Source: Chloroflexota bacterium (lineage in GTDB: Bacteria > Chloroflexota > UBA11872 > VXNJ01). Taken from it: a stretch of 64,000 nucleotides of DNA. How positions within the stretch are numbered: position 1 is the stretch's first letter; each line of letters opens with the position of its first letter. Positions 8,300-15,088 of this stretch are shown in pieces. The translations under genes were made by a program, and so were the position numbers. The notes under the pieces are model-generated. The model did no database searches and was not told the origin of the DNA. It saw only the letters and a list, made by a program, of their open reading frames with translations. The stretch spans positions 124,001 through 188,000 of the forward strand of contig JAPOWW010000004.1 in the NCBI GenBank assembly GCA_026707405.1. Direction: 5' to 3'.

Positions 8300-8646
8300 G
8301 ACTAAAGCTGATTGTTGCCCTGGTAGGCGACGAGAAGATCGACGTGGTGGTAGACGCGGCGCGGGCGGAAGGCGCCACCGGCGACACGGTCATCACCAGC
8401 GTGCGGGGCGCCGGCCTGAAACCGGAAAAGACCTTCCTCGGCCTCGACCTCGCACCCAAGCGCAATGTCGCCCTCTTCCTAGTGGTCGAGACGCGGGCCC
8501 GCGAAATCCTCGAGCGCATCCGCGACGCGGCGCGCCTCGATTCCGAGCCCGGTTCCGGCATCGCCTTCCAAGTTCCGATAGAAGACGCCGTGGGACTCAA
8601 TACGCAGTTGCCCACAATCCTGGAGGAGTTGGAGTCCGAAATATGA
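8296..8646 (+). CDS. PII-like signal protein (divergent GlnB fold)
   Basis: A 116-residue protein of PII length and strand order: MRLKLIVALV at the start, ITSVRGAG, then NVALFLVVE and the phosphate-loop-like region EPGSGIAFQVPIEDAVGL at ~93-110. This last part corresponds to the PII B-loop and PVE motif that bind ATP/ADP. The T-loop region (KPEKTFLGLDLAPKR) is short and lacks the tyrosine that GlnB/GlnK uridylylate, so classical nitrogen signalling is unlikely. It starts at GTG overlapping the DUF1538 stop and ends overlapping the CBS start, so it must be made in step with both. It probably gates or senses the state of the DUF1538 pair. Confidence 0.78.
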   Translation: MRLKLIVALVGDEKIDVVVDAARAEGATGDTVITSVRGAGLKPEKTFLGLDLAPKRNVALFLVVETRAREILERIRDAARLDSEPGSGIAFQVPIEDAVGLNTQLPTILEELESEI

Positions 8647-9044
8647 CGGATAGTGATCCTATGAGGGTGAGAGACCTCATGGTCGAAGAGCTACACACTA
8701 TCGACGGGCTCGCCACCGTCGCCGACGCGTTGGTGCTGATGAAGCGGCACGGGGTCAGCTCGCTCGTGGTCAACCGGCGTAACGAGGATGATGAGTTGGG
8801 CCTTGTCGTGGTCGCCGACCTCGCGCGCGGCGTGATCGCCGACAACCGCGCCCCGGAGCGCGTCAACGTCTACGAGATCATGTCCAAACCGCTCCTGACT
8901 CTGCCGGAGGAAATGCTAGCCAGGTACGCCGTCCGCCTACTCACGCGCTTTGAGCTCTCACGCGCCGTGGTCATCGACCACGACCGCAACGCCGTTGGCA
9001 TCGTGACCCTGCGCGATCTAGTCATGGGCTACGCAGCGGAGTGA
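8643..9044 (+). CDS. CBS-domain pair protein
   Basis: A 133-residue stand-alone Bateman module. The first CBS runs VRDLMVEELHTIDGLATVADAL to VVVADLARGVI and the second from VYEIMSKPLLTLPEEM to IVTLRDLVMGYAAE. Such pairs bind adenosine nucleotides (AMP, ATP, SAM, c-di-AMP) and regulate partner proteins. It begins at ATG 8643, overlapping the PII stop as ATGA, so it is the fourth gene of the DUF1538 operon. An upstream in-frame extension inside the PII gene was discarded because its codons only shadow the other frame. A second nucleotide sensor beside PII suggests the membrane complex integrates energy charge or a second messenger. Confidence 0.85.
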   Translation: MTDSDPMRVRDLMVEELHTIDGLATVADALVLMKRHGVSSLVVNRRNEDDELGLVVVADLARGVIADNRAPERVNVYEIMSKPLLTLPEEMLARYAVRLLTRFELSRAVVIDHDRNAVGIVTLRDLVMGYAAE

Positions 9045-9148
9045 CACGCCGGTAGCAGCCACCTCTGTTTGCTTTTACAGACTCGCTCGCGATGGTCGGG
9101 GCGAGGTGCTAAAGCGGGCGTCGACCTTGGTGGCCCGGACGTCAAGTC

Positions 9149-9985
9149 CTAGCAGAATGGCAGGCCGCCAAGATTGGAAAAAGTCGTCTCCAACTGGCTT
9201 TCAAGGCTTCCCGGGACGCACCCGCTCAGCGCGTTGTCCTGGATGTACAGGACCGAGAGTTCGGAGAGGCTGCCCAATTCGGGCGGCAGCTCCCCGTCCA
9301 AATGGTTTTCGCTGAGCCACAGCATTGACAAGTTGGCGAGGTTGCCCAACTCGGGAGGAATCTCGCCGCTCAACTGGTTGTCATTGAGATACAGCGCCGT
9401 CAAGCTGGCGAGGTTGCCCAACTCCGGTGGTATCGCCCCGTTCAACTGGTTGCCGGAGAGGGACAGCGCGGTCACGTTGGCGAGGTTGCCCAGCTCGGGG
9501 GGTATCTCGCCGGTCAGTTGGTTGTCGTCGAGCCACAGATTCGTCAGGTCGGCGAGGTTGCCTAATTCGGGCGGTATCTCGCCGCTCAACTGGTTGCCAT
9601 AGAGCCACAGCGCCGTCAGGTTGGCGAGGTCGCCCAACTCGGCGGGTAGCTCCCCGCTCAAGCCGTTGCCGCCGAGAGCCAATTCAATGACCCGGCCGTC
9701 GGGGTCAGTCGTAACGCCGTGCCATTCGGACACCGGCTCATCGGTCAGCCAGTACTCCCGGTTGGTCCAGTTTGGGCCGTCGGTGGCGTTGTAGATCGCG
9801 ACTAGCGCGGTCCGGTCCGGAGAGACGGGTGTTGGAGTGGCCGTCGGGGCGACCGTTGGCGTGACCGTCGGCGTGTCCTCGGGTAGAGGGGCCGAACTAT
9901 CAGCGCAGGCGCTCAGGGCGGCAACGACAAGAGCGACTCCCAGCGCCGCAAGCCGTCGTCGGAAACGACGATCGGTGACTTTCAC
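9149..9985 (-). CDS. Leucine-rich-repeat lipoprotein
   Basis: Exported LRR protein of about 278 residues. After a basic start, the signal segment AALGVALVVAALSAC ends in a lipobox (LSAC), so it should be lipid-anchored. A Pro/Thr stalk (TPTVTPTVAPTATPTP) follows, then YNATDGPNWTNREYWLTDEP, a capping motif that recurs in the larger LRR protein at 11845. About seven 24-residue repeats of the plant-like type (LSGEIPPELGNLANLTALWL) follow, ending in a Cys-containing cap. I start it at GTG 9985, seven bases after AAGGAG, rather than the longer frame. Such LRR surfaces bind proteins or glycans; adhesion or host contact is a guess. Confidence 0.82.
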   Translation of the reverse strand: MKVTDRRFRRRLAALGVALVVAALSACADSSAPLPEDTPTVTPTVAPTATPTPVSPDRTALVAIYNATDGPNWTNREYWLTDEPVSEWHGVTTDPDGRVIELALGGNGLSGELPAELGDLANLTALWLYGNQLSGEIPPELGNLADLTNLWLDDNQLTGEIPPELGNLANVTALSLSGNQLNGAIPPELGNLASLTALYLNDNQLSGEIPPELGNLANLSMLWLSENHLDGELPPELGSLSELSVLYIQDNALSGCVPGSLESQLETTFSNLGGLPFC

Positions 9986-10198
9986 TTCAATCTCCTTCAA
10001 TGTCGCCACGCCCATCGTACGACGCGCTTCGTGTCATTGGCGAGTTGCGTTGTCGATCAACAGCAGGCGTTCTTGGTCGATTTGACGTTCGCCGACGCAG
10101 CGCCCGTCGACGGCGGCTTTGCCACCGTCTTACCTATGCGGGACTAGGAATGGCAATTGGGACCGAATGACTGCTGTGATCGATTCACATGGATGGCC

Positions 10199-10273
10199 GG
10201 GCAGGGAACTCGGCCTGCAAGAGCGCCACGTTGGCATTGTGGAGTCCTACAGGTCCGAGTCCTCTGTTGCCCA
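10199..10273 (+). pseudogene. Decayed tRNA-Val copy with its promoter region
   Basis: This stretch aligns end to end with tRNA-Val at 6484: it starts GGGCAGG, has AAGAGCGCCACGTTGGCATTGTGG in place of the anticodon arm region (shown in part), and ends TTGCCCA. The upstream 42 bases also match in layout (TTGGGA at 10157, 17 bases, TCGATT at 10180, against TTGAGA, 17 bases, TAGGTT). Damage is clear: the D loop lost its GG, the D stem and the acceptor base pair 7 are mispaired, the T stem carries an extra base and a mismatch, and CCA is gone. The anticodon position now reads GGC. It is very unlikely to be functional. Confidence 0.72.
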
Positions 10274-10451
10274 ATGATTCCCATGTTGGCCGATTAGTCG
10301 GCGGAAGATCAGGAGGCGCCAGCCTGGATATCCATCGAAGCGTCACGCCGGATCCCGGAGCTTGCCGCCGTCCATCTTGAACGGTCCGACCGGGTACTCG
10401 TCGGGCTGCGGGAGGCCGCCTTTCGGAGCCCCCCACGACCCGAGGAGTCTC

Positions 10452-11075
10452 CTACTTATCGTCGTCCATCATGTCATCGTCCATCATCATGTCGTCATCC
10501 ATCATGTCGTCGTCGTCCATCATCATGCCGACGACACCGTAGATCACGCCCATGTCACGACCGGCCAGGAAGTCCTCGATCGTCCCGCGCGCTATCACGT
10601 CTTCGGTGATCTGGCGGGCCAAGTCCAAGTCGCCGCTGCGTTGATAGGCGACGTGGAAGACCTTGTCATAGAGAGGGTGCTTCCGGGGATCCATCATGTC
10701 GTCGTCCATCATGTCGCCGTCCATCATGGAGTCGTCGTCCATCATGTCGTCGTCCATCATGTCGTCGTCCATCATGTCGTCGTCCATCATGTCGTCGTCC
10801 ATCATGTCGTCGTCCATCATGCCGTCCATGGAGTAGCCGATGGCCGCGTTATGCTCGCGCACCCACTGAGCTTCCGCGTCGTCGCCGTAGTGCGCTACGA
10901 ACAGTATCTGGACTTCGGGCGGCTGAGATGAGAGCGTCTGGCCGTCGCCGGCCATCATCATGGAATCATCTTCCGCCAGGACATTGCCGGCGGCCAACGC
11001 CGTCAGCAGTGTGGCCGCCATTATGGCCACAACCATGCTCCGCGGCTTAAGGCGAAGCGATGAGATTAGATTCAC
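10452..11075 (-). CDS. Secreted Met/Asp-repeat (MMDDD) protein
   Basis: A 207-residue exported protein. A basic N-terminus and hydrophobic segment (MVVAIMAATLLTALAAGNVLA) form a signal peptide with a plausible AxA cleavage site. A short acidic/Met part follows, then a folded-looking segment (PPEVQILFVAHYGDDAEAQW), then six perfect MMDDD units plus variants (SMMDGD, MMDDD). A second ordered segment (HPLYDKVFHVAYQRSGDLDL ... TIEDFLAGRDMGVIYG) and a second Met/Asp tail end the protein. Clustered Met thioethers and Asp carboxylates suggest metal binding, for example Cu(I) by Met and Ca or other divalent ions by Asp; this is inference. GTG start has GGGAGGA upstream. I do not recognise the family. 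Confidence 0.7.
   Translation of the reverse strand: MNLISSLRLKPRSMVVAIMAATLLTALAAGNVLAEDDSMMMAGDGQTLSSQPPEVQILFVAHYGDDAEAQWVREHNAAIGYSMDGMMDDDMMDDDMMDDDMMDDDMMDDDMMDDDSMMDGDMMDDDMMDPRKHPLYDKVFHVAYQRSGDLDLARQITEDVIARGTIEDFLAGRDMGVIYGVVGMMMDDDDMMDDDMMMDDDMMDDDK
10691..10828. repeat. 15-bp tandem repeat coding for MMDDD
   Basis: In-frame minisatellite inside the Met/Asp-repeat gene. The plus-strand unit is GTCGTCGTCCATCAT. Several units are identical at the DNA level, including third codon positions, so the array is young or being homogenised and may vary in copy number between strains. Confidence 0.85.
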
Positions 11076-11171
11076 GGTGCGATCCTCCCGGATTTATTGC
11101 GACCAGCAACGCCACGGTTAGTAATCGTCAAAGTCGATGGGTCTCCGCGAGCTGGTCCCGTCTCACACGAA

Positions 11172-11225
11172 GGACAGAAACGCTCTGTCCATGAAAGCAA
11201 ACAACCGGCCACTGCCTGTGGCCGG
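11172..11225 (-). terminator. Two hairpins upstream of the Met/Asp-repeat gene
   Basis: A perfect 8-bp stem CCGGCCAC/GTGGCCGG (11205-11212 with 11218-11225) is followed on the minus strand by TTGTTTGCTTT, the form of an intrinsic terminator. A second 6-bp stem GGACAG/CTGTCC (11172-11177 with 11185-11190) lies next to it. With no clear minus-strand gene to the right, the pair may instead be a leader attenuator ~100-150 bases before the GTG start at 11075. No gene or repeat is visible from 11226 to about 11780. Confidence 0.4.
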
Positions 11226-11782
11226 TCAATTTCAGGCTTCGATCATAGGCGGCCTCCCAGCCCTATGAAGACCGCACGAAACCCTGAAGGGCCGTTCGCG
11301 TCACTTGCTCTCATGGCTTACGCACGATCAGTGTACGAAATATGCGTGACGACGCCGGTAGTGTATCAGGAAACGCGCGATGGGTTGCACGGGTACGGCA
11401 CACGTCAGACGGCAGCGTCATTCCTGCTTTTGTGAAGATACGTATGGGCGGTCAAGTCGATGCCCGGTACGGGCGTTGTCGTTGCCTAGCGGCGCCCTGG
11501 GGCACGCCACCGCTGAGGGGCATCGCGCAGCGGGTTGTCACTCCGCCAATCCAGCGTGATCGGTGGCAAGCTGGTAGTACGTACCTTACGCCGCTGCCTA
11601 CCAAGCCTTTGAAATACAAGACCCCTAACCGGTTTCGGGTGTATGCACTTGATCCAGCCGGTGGCGCGCCTGCCCGTGCGCGCACGGAGGCCGACAGGTC
11701 GAAGCGGATTGACCGATAAGGGATCCCAGCTTCTGGCCCGCACCGTGGCGAATTACGTTAGTTTGGCGGCTCAGAATTTTTC

Positions 11783-11788
11783 TATACT
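11783..11788 (+). promoter_or_regulatory. Putative -10 box of the large LRR gene
   Basis: TATACT follows an AT-rich run (GAATTTTTC) and lies 57 bases before the chosen GTG start. No good -35 is visible at 16-18 bases, so support is modest. Confidence 0.35.
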
Positions 11789-11844
11789 TGGGCGCTTGAT
11801 ATCAGGTGTTCACAGGCATAGTAGCCAGGAGGTCACAGCAGATC

Positions 11845-13629
11845 GTGAGCCGTCCGCGTCCCCCCTTACGCTCCCTTTTGGCCGGCCGCCTTGTCGGCGT
11901 ATTTCTTACCCTGGTACTGGCATTCGTGGCGCTGGCCACGCCGGTCCTGGCTGGGCATCCGGAGGGAGGAATGAAGTCGGCATCCGAAGCGGACGGCCAC
12001 TCCGACATTTCCGCGATGGTGAAGAGGTCCGTGTTCAACAAACCCGACAGCGATCTCTCGCACAACATTCCCGACCTGCTCGTAGTGATTGGTGACGAGC
12101 AAGTTACCTGCGACTTCCTGACCCACTACAGAGTTACCGGCGGATTGGCCCGTTGGGGCTTCGCCACCTCGGAAGTGATCCAGGAGCTGCCCGGCGCGTT
12201 GACCCAGTATTACCAGCGCGGAGTGGTCGATTGCCAGGCCCACGGCGGCGTCTGGCAGATGGAGCGACGGTTGGCCTGGGACTACCTCGGCGGCGGTCTG
12301 GGCGGCTCGGACGACCTGGGCGTGGAGCCCGACCTGCTGAGCGAGCAGCCCGGCATGGAAATCGGTCCCTGGGGACACCGGGTATCGAACGTGGCGGTCG
12401 ATGGCACCGAGACCGGGTTCCTGGACTTCTTCGAAGCGCTGGGCGGCATGTACACGTTTGGCTACCCGAAGAGCGACGCCCGTTACGACGATAACCCGCA
12501 GGCCGCGCTCGGCATTGAAGACGCCGATCCCGGAGTCATCCGGCAGTACTTCCAGGCCGTAGTGCTGGAATACCGCCCCGGCGATGCCGAGCCGGTACAT
12601 CTGCGATTCCTGGGTGACGATGTCCGCGACGTCGTCTACCCCTTCGGCAGCTACAAGTCGTTCGGGAGCTTCGGCCCGGCCAAGCCGCTCTACTACGGCC
12701 AGACCTACGTACCGGAGGGGACTTCGTTCAGGGACGCGCTGGTGGCGCTCTATCACGCGACCGACGGCGACAACTGGACCAGCAACCGCAACTGGCTTAG
12801 CGACGAGCCGCTGGACGACTGGTACGGCGTGACGGCGGACGATGACGGCCGCGTGACTGAACTGGACCTCTCGCAGAACCAATTAAGCGGCGAGATCCCG
12901 GCCGAGATAGGCCGTCTGACCGATCTCGTGGATTTGGACCTCTTTGGCAACCAGCTTCGGGGCGAGATACCGCCGGAGATCGGCAGCCTGGCCAACGTGA
13001 CGCGGCTGGCTCTCTGGGCGAATCAGTTGAGCGGCGAGATACCGCCAGAGATCGGCAACCTGGCCAGCCTGGGATGGGTAGCCCTGGGCATCAACCAGTT
13101 GACCGGTGAGATTCCGGCCGAGATCGGCAACCTCAGCAACCTGGCGCAAGCTGACTTCACGTTGAACCAGTTAAGCGGCCCGATCCCGGCCGAGCTGGGC
13201 AACCTTACGAACCTGACCTGGCTGGTCTTCTGGAGCAACGAGTTGAGCGGCCCGATCCCACCCGAGTTGGGGAACCTCACGAACTTGACAATGCTGGACC
13301 TCGACTTGAACCGGCTGAGCGGCGAGCTTCCACCTGAATTGGGCAACCTCGTCAACTTGGACGAGCTGTGGCTTCGGGTGAACCGGCTGAGCGGCGAGAT
13401 TCCGCCGGAGCTGGGCAATCTCACCAACCTGACAGTGCTGGGGCTCGCGGAAAACCAGCTGACCGGCGATATTCCAGCCGAATTGGCTAACCTCACTAAC
13501 CTGAGAAGGCTGTATCTTGCGGGTGGGAACGAGTTCACGGGGTGCGTGCCGGAGGCTTGGCAAGAAGTGCCGCGCAGCGACCTTGATGAAATCGACTTGC
13601 CCGTCTGCGGCGCCGAGGACGAGACGTAG
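11845..13629 (+). CDS. Large secreted leucine-rich-repeat protein with FGYP-type modules
   Basis: Exported protein of about 594 residues. The signal segment LVGVFLTLVLAFVALATPVLA is followed by ~280 residues with two copies of a module (GGLARWGFATSEVIQ and GGMYTFGYPKSDARY, each followed by an aromatic-rich QYYQRGVVD or QYFQAVVLEYRPG phrase). This resembles the FGYP repeats that precede peptidase or binding domains in Chloroflexota exported proteins. From ~310 comes the cap YHATDGDNWTSNRNWLSDEP, nearly the same as in the lipoprotein at 9149, then about ten 24-residue LRRs. No anchor is visible. I start at GTG 11845, 12 bases after AGGAGG. Likely surface or matrix recognition; the ligand is unknown. 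Confidence 0.8.
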   Translation: MSRPRPPLRSLLAGRLVGVFLTLVLAFVALATPVLAGHPEGGMKSASEADGHSDISAMVKRSVFNKPDSDLSHNIPDLLVVIGDEQVTCDFLTHYRVTGGLARWGFATSEVIQELPGALTQYYQRGVVDCQAHGGVWQMERRLAWDYLGGGLGGSDDLGVEPDLLSEQPGMEIGPWGHRVSNVAVDGTETGFLDFFEALGGMYTFGYPKSDARYDDNPQAALGIEDADPGVIRQYFQAVVLEYRPGDAEPVHLRFLGDDVRDVVYPFGSYKSFGSFGPAKPLYYGQTYVPEGTSFRDALVALYHATDGDNWTSNRNWLSDEPLDDWYGVTADDDGRVTELDLSQNQLSGEIPAEIGRLTDLVDLDLFGNQLRGEIPPEIGSLANVTRLALWANQLSGEIPPEIGNLASLGWVALGINQLTGEIPAEIGNLSNLAQADFTLNQLSGPIPAELGNLTNLTWLVFWSNELSGPIPPELGNLTNLTMLDLDLNRLSGELPPELGNLVNLDELWLRVNRLSGEIPPELGNLTNLTVLGLAENQLTGDIPAELANLTNLRRLYLAGGNEFTGCVPEAWQEVPRSDLDEIDLPVCGAEDET

Positions 13630-13660
13630 CAGTTTGAGCCGGCGGGGCGCACCGCCACCG

Positions 13661-13680
13661 CCGGCAAGGCCGCTTGCCGG
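13661..13680 (+). terminator. Hairpin after the large LRR gene
   Basis: Perfect 8-bp stem CCGGCAAG/CTTGCCGG with a 4-base loop, 32 bases past the stop. There is no T-run, so termination would have to be factor-assisted or the hairpin may only protect the mRNA end. Confidence 0.35.
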
Positions 13681-13921
13681 AGAGAGCCGCGCGATCCCCT
13701 TTGGGCACGAATCGGACCCGGTTTGCCAGCGGGCGGATCTTTCCGCCCCGGTCTTGCCGAGCCGCTTCGAGGCATGAATTTGTAACTTGCATTGTTTGAC
13801 GGGTGATTCGATACTACGGGGCGCGCTGATCGCAGAGGCTTCGACCGGCGCGTCATTATTTGAGAGTTGGCTTGTCGTTCCGTGCGTAACGCACCGTGAC
13901 GATGAAAAGGGAGGCACCCTA

Positions 13922-14125
13922 TTGGCATATTCTGTTCAGAGCAAGAAATCGGATAAGACCTACTTTCTGCACTCCAAAGACGTGACCCTCAACGGCGGTC
14001 GGGTGCAAACGATCTACTACTTCGCGGGCGAGGCGCGCGATAACGTGCTTGATGAGTTGCCTGAGGGTTATGAAGTCATGGAGAACTCGCGCACGGGCTT
14101 GCCCATGTTGAGGAAGGCCAAGTAG
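13922..14125 (+). CDS. Small conserved hypothetical protein
   Basis: A 67-residue protein beginning AYSVQSKKSDKTYFLHSKDV and ending LPEGYEVMENSRTGLPMLRKAK. The phrase order (SKKS-x-K-TYFLH, then GGRVQTIYYFA and LPEGYEV) looks like a compact beta-rich domain that I have seen as an unnamed conserved protein in several phyla; I cannot assign a function. I begin it at TTG 13922 because AAGGGAGG lies seven bases upstream; the longer open frame back to 13787 has no conserved appearance. No signal peptide, so probably cytoplasmic. It stands alone between the LRR gene and a convergent dehydratase gene. Confidence 0.7.
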   Translation: MAYSVQSKKSDKTYFLHSKDVTLNGGRVQTIYYFAGEARDNVLDELPEGYEVMENSRTGLPMLRKAK

Positions 14126-14288
14126 CCCAGCGCTAGTACTGCACGGTCTCGGGGGGCCGGTCGCAACCGGCAGGATTCTGCAGCCCGGGTCTTAGGGTTT
14201 CGGCAAGCGGGTCCGCGAGCCAGAAACCGATCGTTATCCGGGGGGTTTGGCTGCCGGTCCGAGGCAGGGCAACCGTGTTTTTCGCGTC

Positions 14289-14585
14289 CTATTCGGTGGT
14301 CGCTCCGGCCAGGCGGTCGGCTTGGGAAGCCATATCGAAGTCCAGCGCGGTTAGGCCGCCGACGCTGTGGGTGGTAAGCCCCAACTTTACTCTGGTGTAG
14401 CGGATGTCAATGTCGGGATGGTGGTCCGCCGCCTCGGCTGCGCGGGCAAGGCGATTGACGAACTCAATACCGTCCATAAACGCAGCGAACCTGAAAGTGC
14501 GCTCGATGGCGTCGCCATTGCGCGTCCAGCGTTCGAGCGCGCCTAGCTTCGATTGGATTTCGGATTCAGACAGCGCGTCGGCCAT
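14289..14585 (-). CDS. 4a-hydroxytetrahydrobiopterin dehydratase (PCD/DCoH)
   Basis: Recycles 4a-hydroxytetrahydropterin after aromatic amino acid hydroxylation; many bacteria carry it with other or unknown pterin roles, including molybdopterin. The diagnostic motif is present as DHHPDIDIRYTRVKLGLTTH near residue 56, with the catalytic His pair and the later TTHSVGGLTALDFDMA. The 98-residue length is normal. Start ATG 14585 is preceded by GGAGA; the frame continues to 14621 without a site. No phenylalanine hydroxylase is nearby, so its partner is unclear. Confidence 0.9.
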   Translation of the reverse strand: MADALSESEIQSKLGALERWTRNGDAIERTFRFAAFMDGIEFVNRLARAAEAADHHPDIDIRYTRVKLGLTTHSVGGLTALDFDMASQADRLAGATTE

Positions 14586-14802
14586 TTTCGATCTCCGTGG
14601 GAAATGGGTCCAGCCTCTCATTGCAAATCATACGAAAACAGCGCGTGCGGGCACGCAGTAGACGGAAGTGCTCTCAGGCAATTGCCGTGCCGTCGAATCT
14701 TTCACTTGAATTCCTGGCGCGTGCCAAGCGTGATCTCTTAGTAGACTTGAGTCTGAACCTTTTGCAATATCCGAACCCCGATTTAAAGGGAGCGCCCAGC
14801 GC

Positions 14803-15063
14803 ATGACCTATGTGATAACCGAACCTTGCATCGAAGTGAAGGACGCTTCATGCGTGGACGTGTGCCCGGTCGACTGCATTCATCCGCGAACCGACGACGA
14901 CCGGTTCGAGTCGGTGGAAATGCTGTATATCGATCCGGTCGATTGCATCGACTGCGGGGCGTGCGAACCGGCGTGTCCAGTCGAGGCCATATATCCGGAC
15001 TTCGACCTGCCTCCCGACCAGGAGAAATATCTCCAGATAAACGCCGACTACTTCGAAAACTAG
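14803..15063 (+). CDS. Ferredoxin, 3Fe-4S/4Fe-4S (7Fe) type
   Basis: An 86-residue soluble electron carrier. The N-terminal half has Cys in EPCIEVKDASCVDVCPVDCI, the spacing of bacterial 7Fe ferredoxins in which the first cluster is [3Fe-4S]. The second half has the [4Fe-4S] motif CIDCGACEPACPVEAI. The C-terminus is acidic (DFDLPPDQEKYLQINADYF) as in Actinobacteria and Thermus homologues. It is preceded by AAAGGGAGCGCCCAGCGC and a clear ATG. It is convergent with the membrane-protein gene to its right, and the electron-transfer partner is not local. Confidence 0.93.
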   Translation: MTYVITEPCIEVKDASCVDVCPVDCIHPRTDDDRFESVEMLYIDPVDCIDCGACEPACPVEAIYPDFDLPPDQEKYLQINADYFEN

Positions 15064-15088
15064 CCCGCCAGAATCCCTCGCATTTCCG

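Noticed and set aside
8238..8642. N-terminal extension of the CBS protein back into the PII gene
   Set aside because: It only reads another frame of the PII gene; the ATGA overlap at 8643 is the natural start.
10691..10828. Possible CRISPR array
   Set aside because: The repeat is 15 bp, tandem without spacers and in frame within a coding region; no cas genes occur.
10362..10931. A 189-codon plus-strand reading frame full of HHVVVHH repeats
   Set aside because: It is the exact antisense of the MMDDD gene; its His/Val pattern is the complement of the repeat, and it has neither ribosome site nor domain.
11226..11782. Possible gene between the Met/Asp-repeat and LRR genes
   Set aside because: Frames on both strands are short, have no ribosome sites or domains, and their composition looks non-coding.
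11866..13928. Long minus-strand frames opposite the large LRR gene (301-338 codons)
   Set aside because: They mirror the LRR repeats (LPNSGGISPL phrases) and lack starts with ribosome sites; the plus strand has the signal peptide and LRR logic.
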